From contig CAVRBO010000001.1 in the NCBI GenBank assembly GCA_963719285.1, positions 1 through 64,000 on the forward strand: 64,000 nucleotides of DNA. Reading direction: 5' to 3'. Of the stretch, positions 1-7,975 are shown piece after piece. A model generated the notes under the pieces. It did no database searches. It had not been told where the DNA came from and saw only the letters and a program-made list of their open reading frames with translations. The translations under genes were made by a program, and so were the position numbers. Numbering within the stretch: the stretch's first letter is position 1; each line of letters starts with the position of its first letter. The DNA is from C-114 sp963719285 (lineage in GTDB: Bacteria > Chloroflexota > Limnocylindria > Limnocylindrales > CSP1-4).

Positions 1-405
1 GCTGCGATCGCGGCGGTAGAGAAGGCCAACGCCAAGCACCGACGTGCATCGCTCGAGGCGCGCGTCGCCGATCTCGCCGCGGTCGATGTGCCCGCGTGCG
101 ACCTGGTCAACGCGAGCCTGAGCCTGCCCTTTCTCCCGCCCGACGCATTCTGGAGGACGTGGCAGAGGATCCTTGCAGCCCTGCCCGTCGGCGGTCGGTT
201 CGCCGCCATGCTCTTCGGCGACGGGGATGGGTCGGCATCGGATCCCTTGATGACGTGCCTGCCACCCGCGGAGATCCGAGGGCGCCTCGGTTCATTCGAG
301 ATCGAGCACTGGACCGATCGGGAGGAGGACACCCAGACGGCGCTTGGTGAGCCGCACCACTTCCACCTCGTGGAGTTCGTGGCGCGTCGCGTGGTGCCCG
401 GTTGA
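1..405 (+). CDS. class I SAM-dependent methyltransferase, C-terminal part (5' end outside window)
   Basis: The reading frame is open from base 1 and ends at 405, so only the last 134 residues are seen. The segment DLVNASLSLPF followed by PPDAFWRTWQRILAALPVGG matches the strand 4 to strand 5 region of small class I methyltransferases of the TehB-like kind: a D, then xxNxSxxLPF, then a helix and a GG turn. The glycine-rich SAM-binding motif I would lie upstream of the window. The tail has the usual alternating beta strands ending in HHFHLVEFVARR. The substrate cannot be told. It is convergent with the ferritin gene. Confidence 0.7.
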   Translation, partial: AAIAAVEKANAKHRRASLEARVADLAAVDVPACDLVNASLSLPFLPPDAFWRTWQRILAALPVGGRFAAMLFGDGDGSASDPLMTCLPPAEIRGRLGSFEIEHWTDREEDTQTALGEPHHFHLVEFVARRVVPG

Positions 406-476
406 CGCGGGGAGGCAGCGCTCCGCGCCGATGAACTCCCGCCACGGCCCGCCTGATGCCCGGCAAGGCGCGTCCT

Positions 477-507
477 CCTCGTCGTTTGGCCGGTTCCGAT
501 GACGAGG
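477..507. terminator. hairpin between convergent genes
   Basis: A 9-bp stem (477-485 with 499-507, one G-T wobble) with a 13-nt loop lies between the methyltransferase stop and the ferritin stop. There is no T-tract. Its place between two convergent genes suggests a bidirectional terminator, which is inference. Confidence 0.35.
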
Positions 508-566
508 GCCGAGCCACCATGCCTCCTGGCATCCTCAACGCGCTCGAGTGAGCGGCAGCAGGGTCC

Positions 567-1052
567 TCAGTCGCCCTGATCGAGAGGCTCAAGGAGCGGC
601 TCTGCCTGGAAGAGGTTGATCCCACTGTCGACGAGATCGAGCAGGCCCCGCATCGTCCGTTCTTCCTCGACCTGCTCGTCGATGAACCAGTGCAGGAACT
701 CGGAGGTCCGGTGGTCCCCCTCGGCTAGCGCGGCGGCAGCCATGGCATCGAACTGAGCGGTCACGCGGATCTCATTGTCCAGGGCTGTCTGGACGGCCTG
801 GGTCGCCGACTCATAGTGGGTCGTCGCGATGCCGACCGCCGGGAGGTCGAAATCGATCTCATTGTCGATGAGGAAGGCCATGATCTTCGCGGCGTGCTGC
901 GCCTCTTCGGTCGCCTGGTCCCGGAAGAGGCCGGCCCACCGCTTGAGGCTCCGGCGCTCGAAGTAGATCGAGATCCCGGTGTACGCCTGATGCGCGCTGA
1001 GTTCGTGCGCTACCTGCTCGGTGAGGAGCACGCCGAGCTGCTCGTTGATCAT
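567..1052 (-). CDS. ferritin
   Basis: This is an iron-storage ferritin of 161 residues, the normal length for prokaryotic non-haem ferritins. It has a four-helix bundle with ferroxidase-type residues: an early Glu in LTEQVAHELSAHQAY, the EEAQHAAK helix (Glu, Glu, xx, His), and a later EQVEEE helix. I place the start at the ATG at 1052 (MINEQLG), because conserved ferritins begin here and an AAGGG lies upstream. An in-frame ATG at 1109 would add 19 residues of no ferritin character. The protein should oxidise Fe(II) and store ferric iron in a 24-mer cage in the cytoplasm. Confidence 0.9.
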   Translation of the reverse strand: MINEQLGVLLTEQVAHELSAHQAYTGISIYFERRSLKRWAGLFRDQATEEAQHAAKIMAFLIDNEIDFDLPAVGIATTHYESATQAVQTALDNEIRVTAQFDAMAAAALAEGDHRTSEFLHWFIDEQVEEERTMRGLLDLVDSGINLFQAEPLLEPLDQGD

Positions 1053-1523
1053 GTTCCAGCCCTTGCGTCTGTGGATTGCGACACGTCGAAAACCCTCCTC
1101 ATCGAGCAACCTTCACGCCCCGGCTGGCCGCAGGTGTCCGATCGTACCCAACGTGGTCCGGCCCGGGGAAGGGGAGACCGCAGAACGTCTGTCGTCGTGC
1201 GCCCTGAACCGGGATTTGGACGAGCGATCACCGCCGCGAGCGACCGTCAGCCGCGACGGATGTGGGCTGCATCTTCGGCATGCGTCGTACGGACACAGCG
1301 GGTCGCCGCTCGGGCCGCACCGGGCATGTCCAGCCGGCTCGAGCCGTGACGCCCGATGTTCCCGGGCAGCGACACGGTGGCCGCCGCGGCCGGCGCACGC
1401 GCGCTTGACGCGCGCGCCCGAACGACGAAGCAACGCGATCCCCCCACCATGAGCCACCGTTCGAGGCGCCTGACGCTCGAGCGTGGGTCCGACCTTCGAC
1501 GGATCCGCGGCGGAAGAAGAGGT
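1053..1523. other. 471-bp gap, no gene recognised
   Basis: This lies between the ferritin start and the TetR stop, so it carries the ferritin promoter. The open frames that cross it are arginine/proline-rich shadows. A GC-only self-complementary run (gcgcgcttgacgcgcgcg) lies near 1400-1417. I see no clear -10 box, RNA or mobile element. Confidence 0.4.
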
Positions 1524-2327
1524 TCATGGCGCGTCGACCCGCGATGCCGGTACCTCGGCTCGACTCGCGTCCCGCGCCCGCACCAGGCCATCGAGGATCA
1601 GGTCGAGCCCGAACTCGAACTCGCCGATGCGATCGGCGCTGGGCGGGCGCTGGTGGTAGGCCACATGGTCGAGCAGATGGGGATAGTCCTCGAGATGCAA
1701 GTCGCGGAGGATCGTGGCCATGTCCGTCGGGAATCCCCGGAGGCCGATCCTGTAGCCGGCCTCCCACAGCGTGAAGCCGAGGATGTGGCTGTCCAGGGCG
1801 TGATAGCCGAGATCGTTGAGGTTGGCCGGCAACCCGGCGTCACCGAGGCGACCCAGGAGCGCATCGATGTACGCGAGGCGGGCGGGGCGGACCACCGGCC
1901 CCGACATCAGGAGGTTGCACGCCCAGGGGTGCTGTCGCAGCACCCGGTGGGCCGAGATGGCACTGGCCCGGATCGCCGCCTTCCAGTCTCCTTCCAGGGC
2001 CGGCAGTTCGATCTCCCGGACCACGAGGTCGACGATGCCCGCCAGGATGTCGTCCTTGTTGGCCGCGTGGTGGTAGAGCGACATCGCCTCCACCCCGAGC
2101 GCCCGGGCAAGCCTGCGCATGGTGAGCGCCTCGATCCCACCCCCGTCGGCGAGGTCCATCGCCGTCCGCAGCACGCGTTCCCGCGTCAGGCGGCCGCGCG
2201 GCTTGGGCGCTGCTGCCACATCCGCTTTCTGGCGCGGTTCCGCCCCCGGCTCGGGCTCGATGGCGTCGCGTCCTTGCACCGATCCACCTCGTGAACGACG
2301 CTGGCCTGCCAGGGACTTGACAGCCAT
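1524..2327 (-). CDS. TetR/AcrR family regulator with TetR-type C-terminal domain
   Basis: A 267-residue repressor. Residues about 1-40 are a low-complexity Arg/Ala/Pro extension. The helix-turn-helix follows at about 45-90 (RGRLTRERVLRTAMDLAD, then LARALGVEAMSLYHH, the classic TetR recognition helix ending in YHH). The rest is a TetR_C-like ligand/dimer domain with a WEAGYR segment. It is divergent from the oxidoreductase at 2394, with 66 bp between the starts and repeated motifs in that gap, so it most likely represses that gene and itself. The inducer is unknown. A start inside the extension is also possible. Confidence 0.85.
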   Translation of the reverse strand: MAVKSLAGQRRSRGGSVQGRDAIEPEPGAEPRQKADVAAAPKPRGRLTRERVLRTAMDLADGGGIEALTMRRLARALGVEAMSLYHHAANKDDILAGIVDLVVREIELPALEGDWKAAIRASAISAHRVLRQHPWACNLLMSGPVVRPARLAYIDALLGRLGDAGLPANLNDLGYHALDSHILGFTLWEAGYRIGLRGFPTDMATILRDLHLEDYPHLLDHVAYHQRPPSADRIGEFEFGLDLILDGLVRARDASRAEVPASRVDAP

Positions 2328-2372
2328 ACACCGTAAGGCCTAGCCTTCTACCGGTAATCGTACACCGTAAGG
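2327..2372. promoter_or_regulatory. putative TetR operator pair
   Basis: The 12-mer tacaccgtaagg occurs twice as a direct repeat (2327-2338 and 2361-2372, 34 bp apart). The palindrome taccggta (2349-2356) sits between them, and the first copy together with ccttctaccggta forms an imperfect inverted repeat. It lies between the TetR start and the oxidoreductase start, the expected site for an autoregulated TetR operator. The first copy overlaps the TetR start codon. Binding is inferred, not shown. Confidence 0.55.
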
Positions 2373-2393
2373 ACCGCTCGAAGAGAGGGCATC

Positions 2394-3404
2394 GTGGTGA
2401 TCATGCAGAAGGCTGAGGCGGCCGTGGGATCGAGCGCCATGAAGGCGATCGTCCAGGATCGCTACGGGTCATCCGGCGTGCTGGCACTCAGGGATCTCGA
2501 CGTGCCCGTGATCGGCGACGACGGCGTGCTCGTGCAGGTGCGTGCGTCGTCGGTCAATGCCAAGGAGTGGCACCTCATCCGGGGTCGGCCGTATCTCGCC
2601 CGCCTGATGTCGGGCGTCCGCAAGCCGAAGCAGGCCGTGCCAGGCACCGATGTCGCCGGCATGGTCGTCGCCGTGGGCAGGAGCGTGACCGAGCTGCGAC
2701 CGGGCGACGAGGTGTTCGGGGCAGGCGGCGGCGCCTACGCGGAGTACATAGCCGGCCGCGTGCGCAACTTCGTGCCCAAGCCGGCCAACCTCAGCTTCGA
2801 GCAGGCGGCCGCCATCCCGGTCGCGGCGATCACCGCCCTCCAGGCGCTGCGAGACAAGGGCCAGGTCAAGGCCGGGCAGGAGGTGCTCATCCTCGGCGCG
2901 GGGGGCGGCGTCGGTTCGTTCGCCGTCCAGATCGCCAAGGCGTACGGGGCCACAGTCACCGCGTCGACGAGCGCGGGCAACGTGGACATGGTCCGCGCGA
3001 TGGGCGCCGACATGGTCATCGACTACACGGCCGAGAGTGCCACCGGGACAGGGCGCCAGTACGACCTCATCGTGGATGTGGGCGGCTATGGATCGCTTGG
3101 CGATCTCGCTCGGGCCGTCTCTCCGGGTGGGACCGTCGTCCTCGTCGGCGCGGGCAGCGCGAGTTCGCTCTCGATCGTGGTCCAGCTCCTGGCCGTGGCG
3201 CTCCGCTCACGTCTCCGAGGCCAGCGGATGCTGTCGTTCCTCGCGCGCGTGACCAGGGACGACCTGCTCGTGCTCGCGGAGCTCGCGGCAGCCGGGAAGA
3301 TCGACCCGGTCATCGACCGGACCTATCCGATGCGCGACGTCGCGGAGGCTGTCCGGTACGTCGAGACCGGCCAGGCGCGAGGCAAGGTCGTCATCACGGT
3401 CTGA
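2394..3404 (+). CDS. NAD(P)-dependent alcohol dehydrogenase / quinone oxidoreductase, MDR superfamily
   Basis: A 336-residue medium-chain reductase without the catalytic and structural zinc ligands of true zinc alcohol dehydrogenases. It has the GroES-like fold at residues 15-140 (VRASSVNAKEWHLIRGRPYL, GTDVAGMV) and a Rossmann fold with LILGAGGGVGSFAVQIAK near residue 165. The pattern is that of NADPH:quinone or enone reductases. The GTG at 2394 has GAGAGGG five bases upstream. ATGs at 2403 and 2439 are alternatives, and the conserved core begins at MKAIVQDRYG. It is divergent from the TetR gene and probably its target. The substrate is unknown. Confidence 0.85.
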   Translation: MVIMQKAEAAVGSSAMKAIVQDRYGSSGVLALRDLDVPVIGDDGVLVQVRASSVNAKEWHLIRGRPYLARLMSGVRKPKQAVPGTDVAGMVVAVGRSVTELRPGDEVFGAGGGAYAEYIAGRVRNFVPKPANLSFEQAAAIPVAAITALQALRDKGQVKAGQEVLILGAGGGVGSFAVQIAKAYGATVTASTSAGNVDMVRAMGADMVIDYTAESATGTGRQYDLIVDVGGYGSLGDLARAVSPGGTVVLVGAGSASSLSIVVQLLAVALRSRLRGQRMLSFLARVTRDDLLVLAELAAAGKIDPVIDRTYPMRDVAEAVRYVETGQARGKVVITV

Positions 3405-3470
3405 GGCCCCGTCTCCATCGGCTCGGACGTCCGCGTCGATGATCGCCCGGCGGGTACCCGGGGGGCCGCT

Positions 3471-4796
3471 TCAGACGCCCGGTCCGGGGTCAGCGAGGAG
3501 CTCCCGGATGACCCGCTCTGAGCCGTCGTAGTCCCCCTCGCCGAAGTGCGTGTGACGGATCTGCCCGCCCTTGTCGATGAAGTAGAACGCCGGCCAGTAG
3601 TTGTTGCGAAAGGCGTTCCAGGTCGTGAAATCCGGGTCGACCGCGACGGGAAACCGGACGTCGGCCGTCGCCACGGCGTCCCTGACATTGGCGAGGTCGC
3701 GCTCGAACGAGAGCTCGGGCGTGTGAACGCCGATGACGACGAGCCCGGCCGTCGCGTAGCGGTCGTACCAGGCCTTCACGTACGGCTGGACATGGATGCA
3801 GTTGATGCAGCCGAAGGTCCAGAACTGGACGAGGACGACCTTGCCCCGCAGGGAGGCGATCGTGAGCGGGTCGGAATTGATCCAGGCGGAGATCCCGGCC
3901 AGTTCGGGCGACGGGCCAAGATCCGCGAGGGCGACGCTGGCGGGGAGCGTCGCTGCGATGGGGTCCGGCAGGCGGTCGATGCCCGGGCCTCCGTCGGCCG
4001 CCGTGGCCGGAACCCGTGTCCTGGGAGGCGTCGCGCGGTCCGTCGTGAGCATGTCGAGTTCCTCCTGGATCCCCGGTTGCTGTTCGATCGCGAAGAGCGC
4101 GCCCGACCATCCTGGCGGCAGGACGGCGGCGACCGCGTTCTCGACCCTGAGGTCGAGGCCCGACACGATGAGCGCGGCCGTCAGGACCATGGCCACCCCG
4201 AAACCGCGTCGCATCGTGGCGTGTCGGATGGCTCCGCCAAGCGCGGTGCGTGCACGGCGACCCCAGGTCGTGACGATCGCGATCGGGATCGCGGCGCCCG
4301 TGACGTACGCGGTGGCGATGAGGGCCGTCTCGACGCTCGGGCCGCGGGTGGCCGCGACCGCGATCACGCCGGCCATGATCGGTCCCACGCACGGGGCCCA
4401 GACCAGAGCGATCGCGCCGCCGAGGACCAGGCCGCCGATGAGGCTGCCATCGACGCGTCCACCGACGATCCGCCCGCCCAGCGAGGCGACGGGTGCCAGG
4501 CCCCGCTCCGCCCACCGGTCGATCCGTCGCACGGCGAGGGTCAGGCCGACGATCGCCAGGACGATGGCGCTACCGAGGCGAAGGCGCTCCGTGCCGAGGC
4601 CCGCCGCGCCGAGGGCTGCGGCGAACACGACGGTCAGGGCGATGAACGTCGAGCCGAATCCCACCACCACGCCGATGCTCCGGCGGCGCCCGCCGGTCGC
4701 GGACGCGCCGAGGACGAGCGGGACGACCGGCAGGGTACACGGCGCCAGGATCGTGAGGATGCCCGCGACGAACGCGAATGACAGGACGACCAGCAT
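3471..4796 (-). CDS. CcdA-type membrane thiol-disulfide carrier fused to TlpA/AhpC-like thioredoxin domain (DipZ-like)
   Basis: A 441-residue two-part protein. Residues 1-240 form about six membrane helices of the CcdA/DsbD type with the paired cysteine motifs LAPCTLPVVPL and WAPCVGPIMA. A short linker follows, then a periplasm-facing thioredoxin-like domain at about 285-441 with FWTFGCINCIHVQPY (a CxxC motif) and the TlpA/AhpC features LRGKVVLVQFW and VDPDFTTWNAF. Such fusions carry electrons from cytoplasmic thioredoxin across the membrane to extracytoplasmic partners, for example in cytochrome c maturation or peroxide defence. The next gene on the same strand starts 54 bp upstream and encodes an unrelated glucanase. 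Confidence 0.88.
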   Translation of the reverse strand: MLVVLSFAFVAGILTILAPCTLPVVPLVLGASATGGRRRSIGVVVGFGSTFIALTVVFAAALGAAGLGTERLRLGSAIVLAIVGLTLAVRRIDRWAERGLAPVASLGGRIVGGRVDGSLIGGLVLGGAIALVWAPCVGPIMAGVIAVAATRGPSVETALIATAYVTGAAIPIAIVTTWGRRARTALGGAIRHATMRRGFGVAMVLTAALIVSGLDLRVENAVAAVLPPGWSGALFAIEQQPGIQEELDMLTTDRATPPRTRVPATAADGGPGIDRLPDPIAATLPASVALADLGPSPELAGISAWINSDPLTIASLRGKVVLVQFWTFGCINCIHVQPYVKAWYDRYATAGLVVIGVHTPELSFERDLANVRDAVATADVRFPVAVDPDFTTWNAFRNNYWPAFYFIDKGGQIRHTHFGEGDYDGSERVIRELLADPGPGV

Positions 4797-4850
4797 CGGC
4801 CCATGGTCGTCGGCGCGTATGACGCGACGATGACGGCCCTTCGGGCCGAG

Positions 4851-6149
4851 CTACAGCCAGCCTCCGGTGAAGCCCGCTCGCCGCAACCCGGTCACGACGT
4901 GGGGGCAGCCTCGCATGAGCTGCCACAGCAATCCGGTCCGATGGTTCTCGATCATGGCGACGATCGGTCCCTGGTTGATCCCGTAGTGCCACGGCGATAC
5001 CCAGCCGTTCGGACCGCCCGAACCGGCCGGATACGTCGGGTTGAACGACGCCTTGAACCCGTACGGGTTGCCGAGCTTGAGGTGGACGTGATGGACCAGG
5101 TAGTCGATCGCGGGCACGACGATCTCGGGAGCGAAGGGCAGGGATGCCACGACGGCCCATGGCGCGATGGTTCCATCGTCCGGTCCGTCCGGCACGCCGC
5201 GCGCGAGATACCCGAAGAAGTGCCGTTCGACACCGTCCACCGTGACGGTCTCCGGGCCTGGTCCGTCGCTGGCGGTGATCCCCCAGCAATCCCTGCCGTA
5301 CGCCGCGAAGCCCAGGGGATCCTCGATCGCGTAGGCTCGCTGGACATGCGTCGCACGCCGCGTGTTCTCGAAGTAGTCGATCCCCTTGTCGCGCATGAAC
5401 GCGTCCCGGATGCCGCGGAAGTCGATCCAGACGTGGGCCAGCTGGTGGGTGAACAGGGGACCGGCATACAGGTAATCGAAGCCGTGGCTGCGCCTCCACT
5501 CGTATGTCGAAGCCCACGCCGCGTAGCTCTCTTCTGGCAGCGGATGAGTGGGCGAGCCGAGGCCCAGGACGTACAGGACCAGCGCCTCGTCGTATCCTCG
5601 CCAGCGCCACTCGAGGAAGCCCGACTCGGGCTTCCAGCCATGCGTCAGCGTGGTGCCTCGATCCTGCGCCCAGGTCCAGTCAGCCCGCCGATAGAGCGCG
5701 TCGGCTAGGGTGCGTATCTCCGCTTCCGCGGCCGTGGATGCGTCGAAGTACGCCCCGGCCGTCAGGGCGCCGGCAAGCAGGATCGCGGTGTCCATCGTCG
5801 ACAGTTCGCATGTCCATGCGCGCTGCCCGGTCTGCATGTCGAGGAAGTGGTAGTAGAAGCCGTGGTAGCCGGTGGCGTCCGGTTCGGGACCCTGCCGGCT
5901 GTTCCAGAAGAAGCGAAGCGTGGTCAGGACGCGTTCGATCGCCGCGGTGCGCGTGATGAAGCCGCGCTCGACCCCGACCGGGTAGGCGGCCAGCGCCAGG
6001 CCGGTGGCGGCGATGCTGGCTGGCCAATCGGGCGCGGTCTTGTCGAGCACCAACCCGGTGCGTGGGTTCGTCTCGTGGACGAAGTAACGGAACGTCTCGT
6101 GCTGCAGCGTTTCCAGCTCGGCGTCGATCGATCGCCCGTCCAGCTTCAC
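4851..6149 (-). CDS. GH144-like glucanase / glycoamylase-domain protein
   Basis: A 432-residue protein matching the Glycoamylase domain family (PF10091), whose characterised members are endo-beta-1,2-glucanases of GH144. It is an (alpha/alpha)6 barrel. Visible family features are the TFRYF start, YHFLDMQTG, STMDTAILLAG, WRGYDEALVLYVLGLGSP, FTHQLAHVWIDFRG and the late YGFKASFNPT with WHYGINQGP. There is no signal peptide, so it looks cytoplasmic, unlike many relatives. It begins at GTG 6149 and overlaps the stop of phosphoglucomutase by 4 bases (GTGA), so the two are co-translated. An intracellular glucan or oligosaccharide feeding glucose phosphate metabolism is a reasonable inference. Confidence 0.8.
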   Translation of the reverse strand: MKLDGRSIDAELETLQHETFRYFVHETNPRTGLVLDKTAPDWPASIAATGLALAAYPVGVERGFITRTAAIERVLTTLRFFWNSRQGPEPDATGYHGFYYHFLDMQTGQRAWTCELSTMDTAILLAGALTAGAYFDASTAAEAEIRTLADALYRRADWTWAQDRGTTLTHGWKPESGFLEWRWRGYDEALVLYVLGLGSPTHPLPEESYAAWASTYEWRRSHGFDYLYAGPLFTHQLAHVWIDFRGIRDAFMRDKGIDYFENTRRATHVQRAYAIEDPLGFAAYGRDCWGITASDGPGPETVTVDGVERHFFGYLARGVPDGPDDGTIAPWAVVASLPFAPEIVVPAIDYLVHHVHLKLGNPYGFKASFNPTYPAGSGGPNGWVSPWHYGINQGPIVAMIENHRTGLLWQLMRGCPHVVTGLRRAGFTGGWL

Positions 6150-7807
6150 CTATCCGGGTCACCGCGTGGACCAAGGGCCGCGTCGACCATCGCTTGCGCC
6201 TCTTCCACGATCCGATCCAGATGGGCCTCGCCGCGGAAGCTCTCCGCGTAGATCTTGTAGATGTCCTCGGTCCCCGAGGGCCGGGCCGCGAACCACCCGC
6301 TCTGGGTGACCACCTTCAAGCCGCCGATCGGAGCGTCATTGCCGGGCGCCCGGTCGAGCACGCCCTGGATCTCGTCTCCGGCGAGCCTGGTGTGGCGGAA
6401 CTCCTCGGGCGAGAGCCTGGCCAGCTTGGCCTTCTGGTCCGGCGACGCCGCCGCTTCGACCCGACGTTCGACCGGCTCGCCCAGGTCCCGGGTCATCGCT
6501 TCGTAGATCTCGCCGGGGTCCCGTCCCATACGCACGGTGATCTCCGCCGAGAGCAGGGCCGGGACGATGCCGTCCTTGTCGGTCGTCCACACGTCGCCCC
6601 CGGATCGGAGGAAGCCCGCACCGGCGCTCTCCTCGCCGGCGAACCCGAGTGACCCGTCGATCAGTCCGTCGACGAACCACTTGAAACCCACCGGGACCTC
6701 GTGGAGCCTCCGGCCAAGCCTGGCGGTCACCCGATCGATCAACTGGCTGCTCACGATCGTCTTGCCCACGGCCGCAGCCGGCGACCATCCCGGCCGATGC
6801 TGGAACAGGTAGTCGATGGCCACCGCGAGGTAGTGATTCGGCGGCATGAGCCCGGCACTGCGCGTGACCACGCCGTGGCGGTCGTGATCGGTGTCGCTGG
6901 CGAACGCGATGTCGAAGCGATCCTTCATCCCGATCAGCGACTGCATCGCGTACGGGGAGGACGGATCCATCCGGATGCGCCCGTCCCAATCGACGGTCAT
7001 GAACCGGAAGGTCGGATCGACCGCGTCGTTGACGACGTTGAGGTCGACGCCGTACCGCTCGGCGATCATGGCCCAGTAGTGGACGCCGGCCCCGCCGAGT
7101 GGATCGACGCCGAGCCTGATGCCGGCGCCGCGGACCACGTCCATGTCGATCACGTCCGCGAGATCGGCGATGTAGGCCGCCCGGAAGTCGTGCCGGTGGG
7201 TCGTCGCGGCGCTCAGGGCACGTGCCAGGGAGACGCGCCGAACACCTTTCAGGTCAGCCTCGAGGAACGTATTGGCGGCAGCTTCGATCCAGGAGGTGAC
7301 GGTCCCGTCCGCCGGGCCACCGTTCGGCGGGTTGTACTTGAAACCCCCATCCTCCGGCGGATTGTGGGAAGGCGTGACGACGATGCCATCCGCCAGCCCG
7401 GTGGTGCGGTCGCGGTTGTAGCCCAGGATGGCATGGGACACGGTGGGAGTGGGCGTGTACTCATCGCCCTCGGCGATCATGACCTCGACCTTGTTGGCGG
7501 CCAGCACCTCGAGCGCGCTGGCATAGGCCGGCGCCGACAGGGCGTGTGTGTCGATCCCGAGGAACAGCGGCCCGTCGATCCCCTGACCCTTCCGGTAGTC
7601 ACAGATGGCCTGGCTGATGGCGAGGATGTGCCGTTCGTTGAAGGCCAGGTCGAAGGCCGAACCCCGATGCCCGGATGTACCGAAGGCGACTCGCTGCGCG
7701 GGCACGGACGGGTCGGGGACGCCCGAGAAGTAGGACGTCACGAGCCGGGGCACGTCGACCAACAGTTCCGGGGGTGCCGGCTTTCCCGCCAGGGGATCGA
7801 TCTTCAA
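6146..7807 (-). CDS. pgm: phosphoglucomutase, alpha-D-glucose phosphate-specific
   Basis: It interconverts glucose 1-phosphate and glucose 6-phosphate. The catalytic phosphoserine loop is VVTPSHNPPEDGGFKY, preceded by VAFGTSGHRGSAFD at the N-terminus. The metal loop SDTDHDRHG and the sugar-binding FAGEESAGAGF are also present, as is the C-terminal phosphate loop ARPSGTED. I choose TTG at 7807 as start: GGAGG lies 7 bases upstream and the 553-residue product has the family's usual length (about 546-555). A longer frame from 7960 would add 51 arginine-rich residues unlike the family. It is first in a two-gene unit with the glucanase. Confidence 0.93.
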   Translation of the reverse strand: MKIDPLAGKPAPPELLVDVPRLVTSYFSGVPDPSVPAQRVAFGTSGHRGSAFDLAFNERHILAISQAICDYRKGQGIDGPLFLGIDTHALSAPAYASALEVLAANKVEVMIAEGDEYTPTPTVSHAILGYNRDRTTGLADGIVVTPSHNPPEDGGFKYNPPNGGPADGTVTSWIEAAANTFLEADLKGVRRVSLARALSAATTHRHDFRAAYIADLADVIDMDVVRGAGIRLGVDPLGGAGVHYWAMIAERYGVDLNVVNDAVDPTFRFMTVDWDGRIRMDPSSPYAMQSLIGMKDRFDIAFASDTDHDRHGVVTRSAGLMPPNHYLAVAIDYLFQHRPGWSPAAAVGKTIVSSQLIDRVTARLGRRLHEVPVGFKWFVDGLIDGSLGFAGEESAGAGFLRSGGDVWTTDKDGIVPALLSAEITVRMGRDPGEIYEAMTRDLGEPVERRVEAAASPDQKAKLARLSPEEFRHTRLAGDEIQGVLDRAPGNDAPIGGLKVVTQSGWFAARPSGTEDIYKIYAESFRGEAHLDRIVEEAQAMVDAALGPRGDPDR

Positions 7808-7975
7808 CAGATGCCTCCGCGGACTCCGTTCCCTTCGTGCCCGGACGGTCCGTTCCGCGAACCTGCCCGTCCGGCGAGCCGCGCTCGCCATCGCCGGACC
7901 GGGCCGGGCATGGTCCGATACGGGTCCAGATTGACGAGCCCGGCGTCGATGGTCAATCACGGCCGTCTGGCGGCC

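Noticed and set aside
1391..1420. GC-only dyad as a terminator of the TetR gene
   Set aside because: The run is simple alternating GC and lies over 100 bases from the stop, with no other support.
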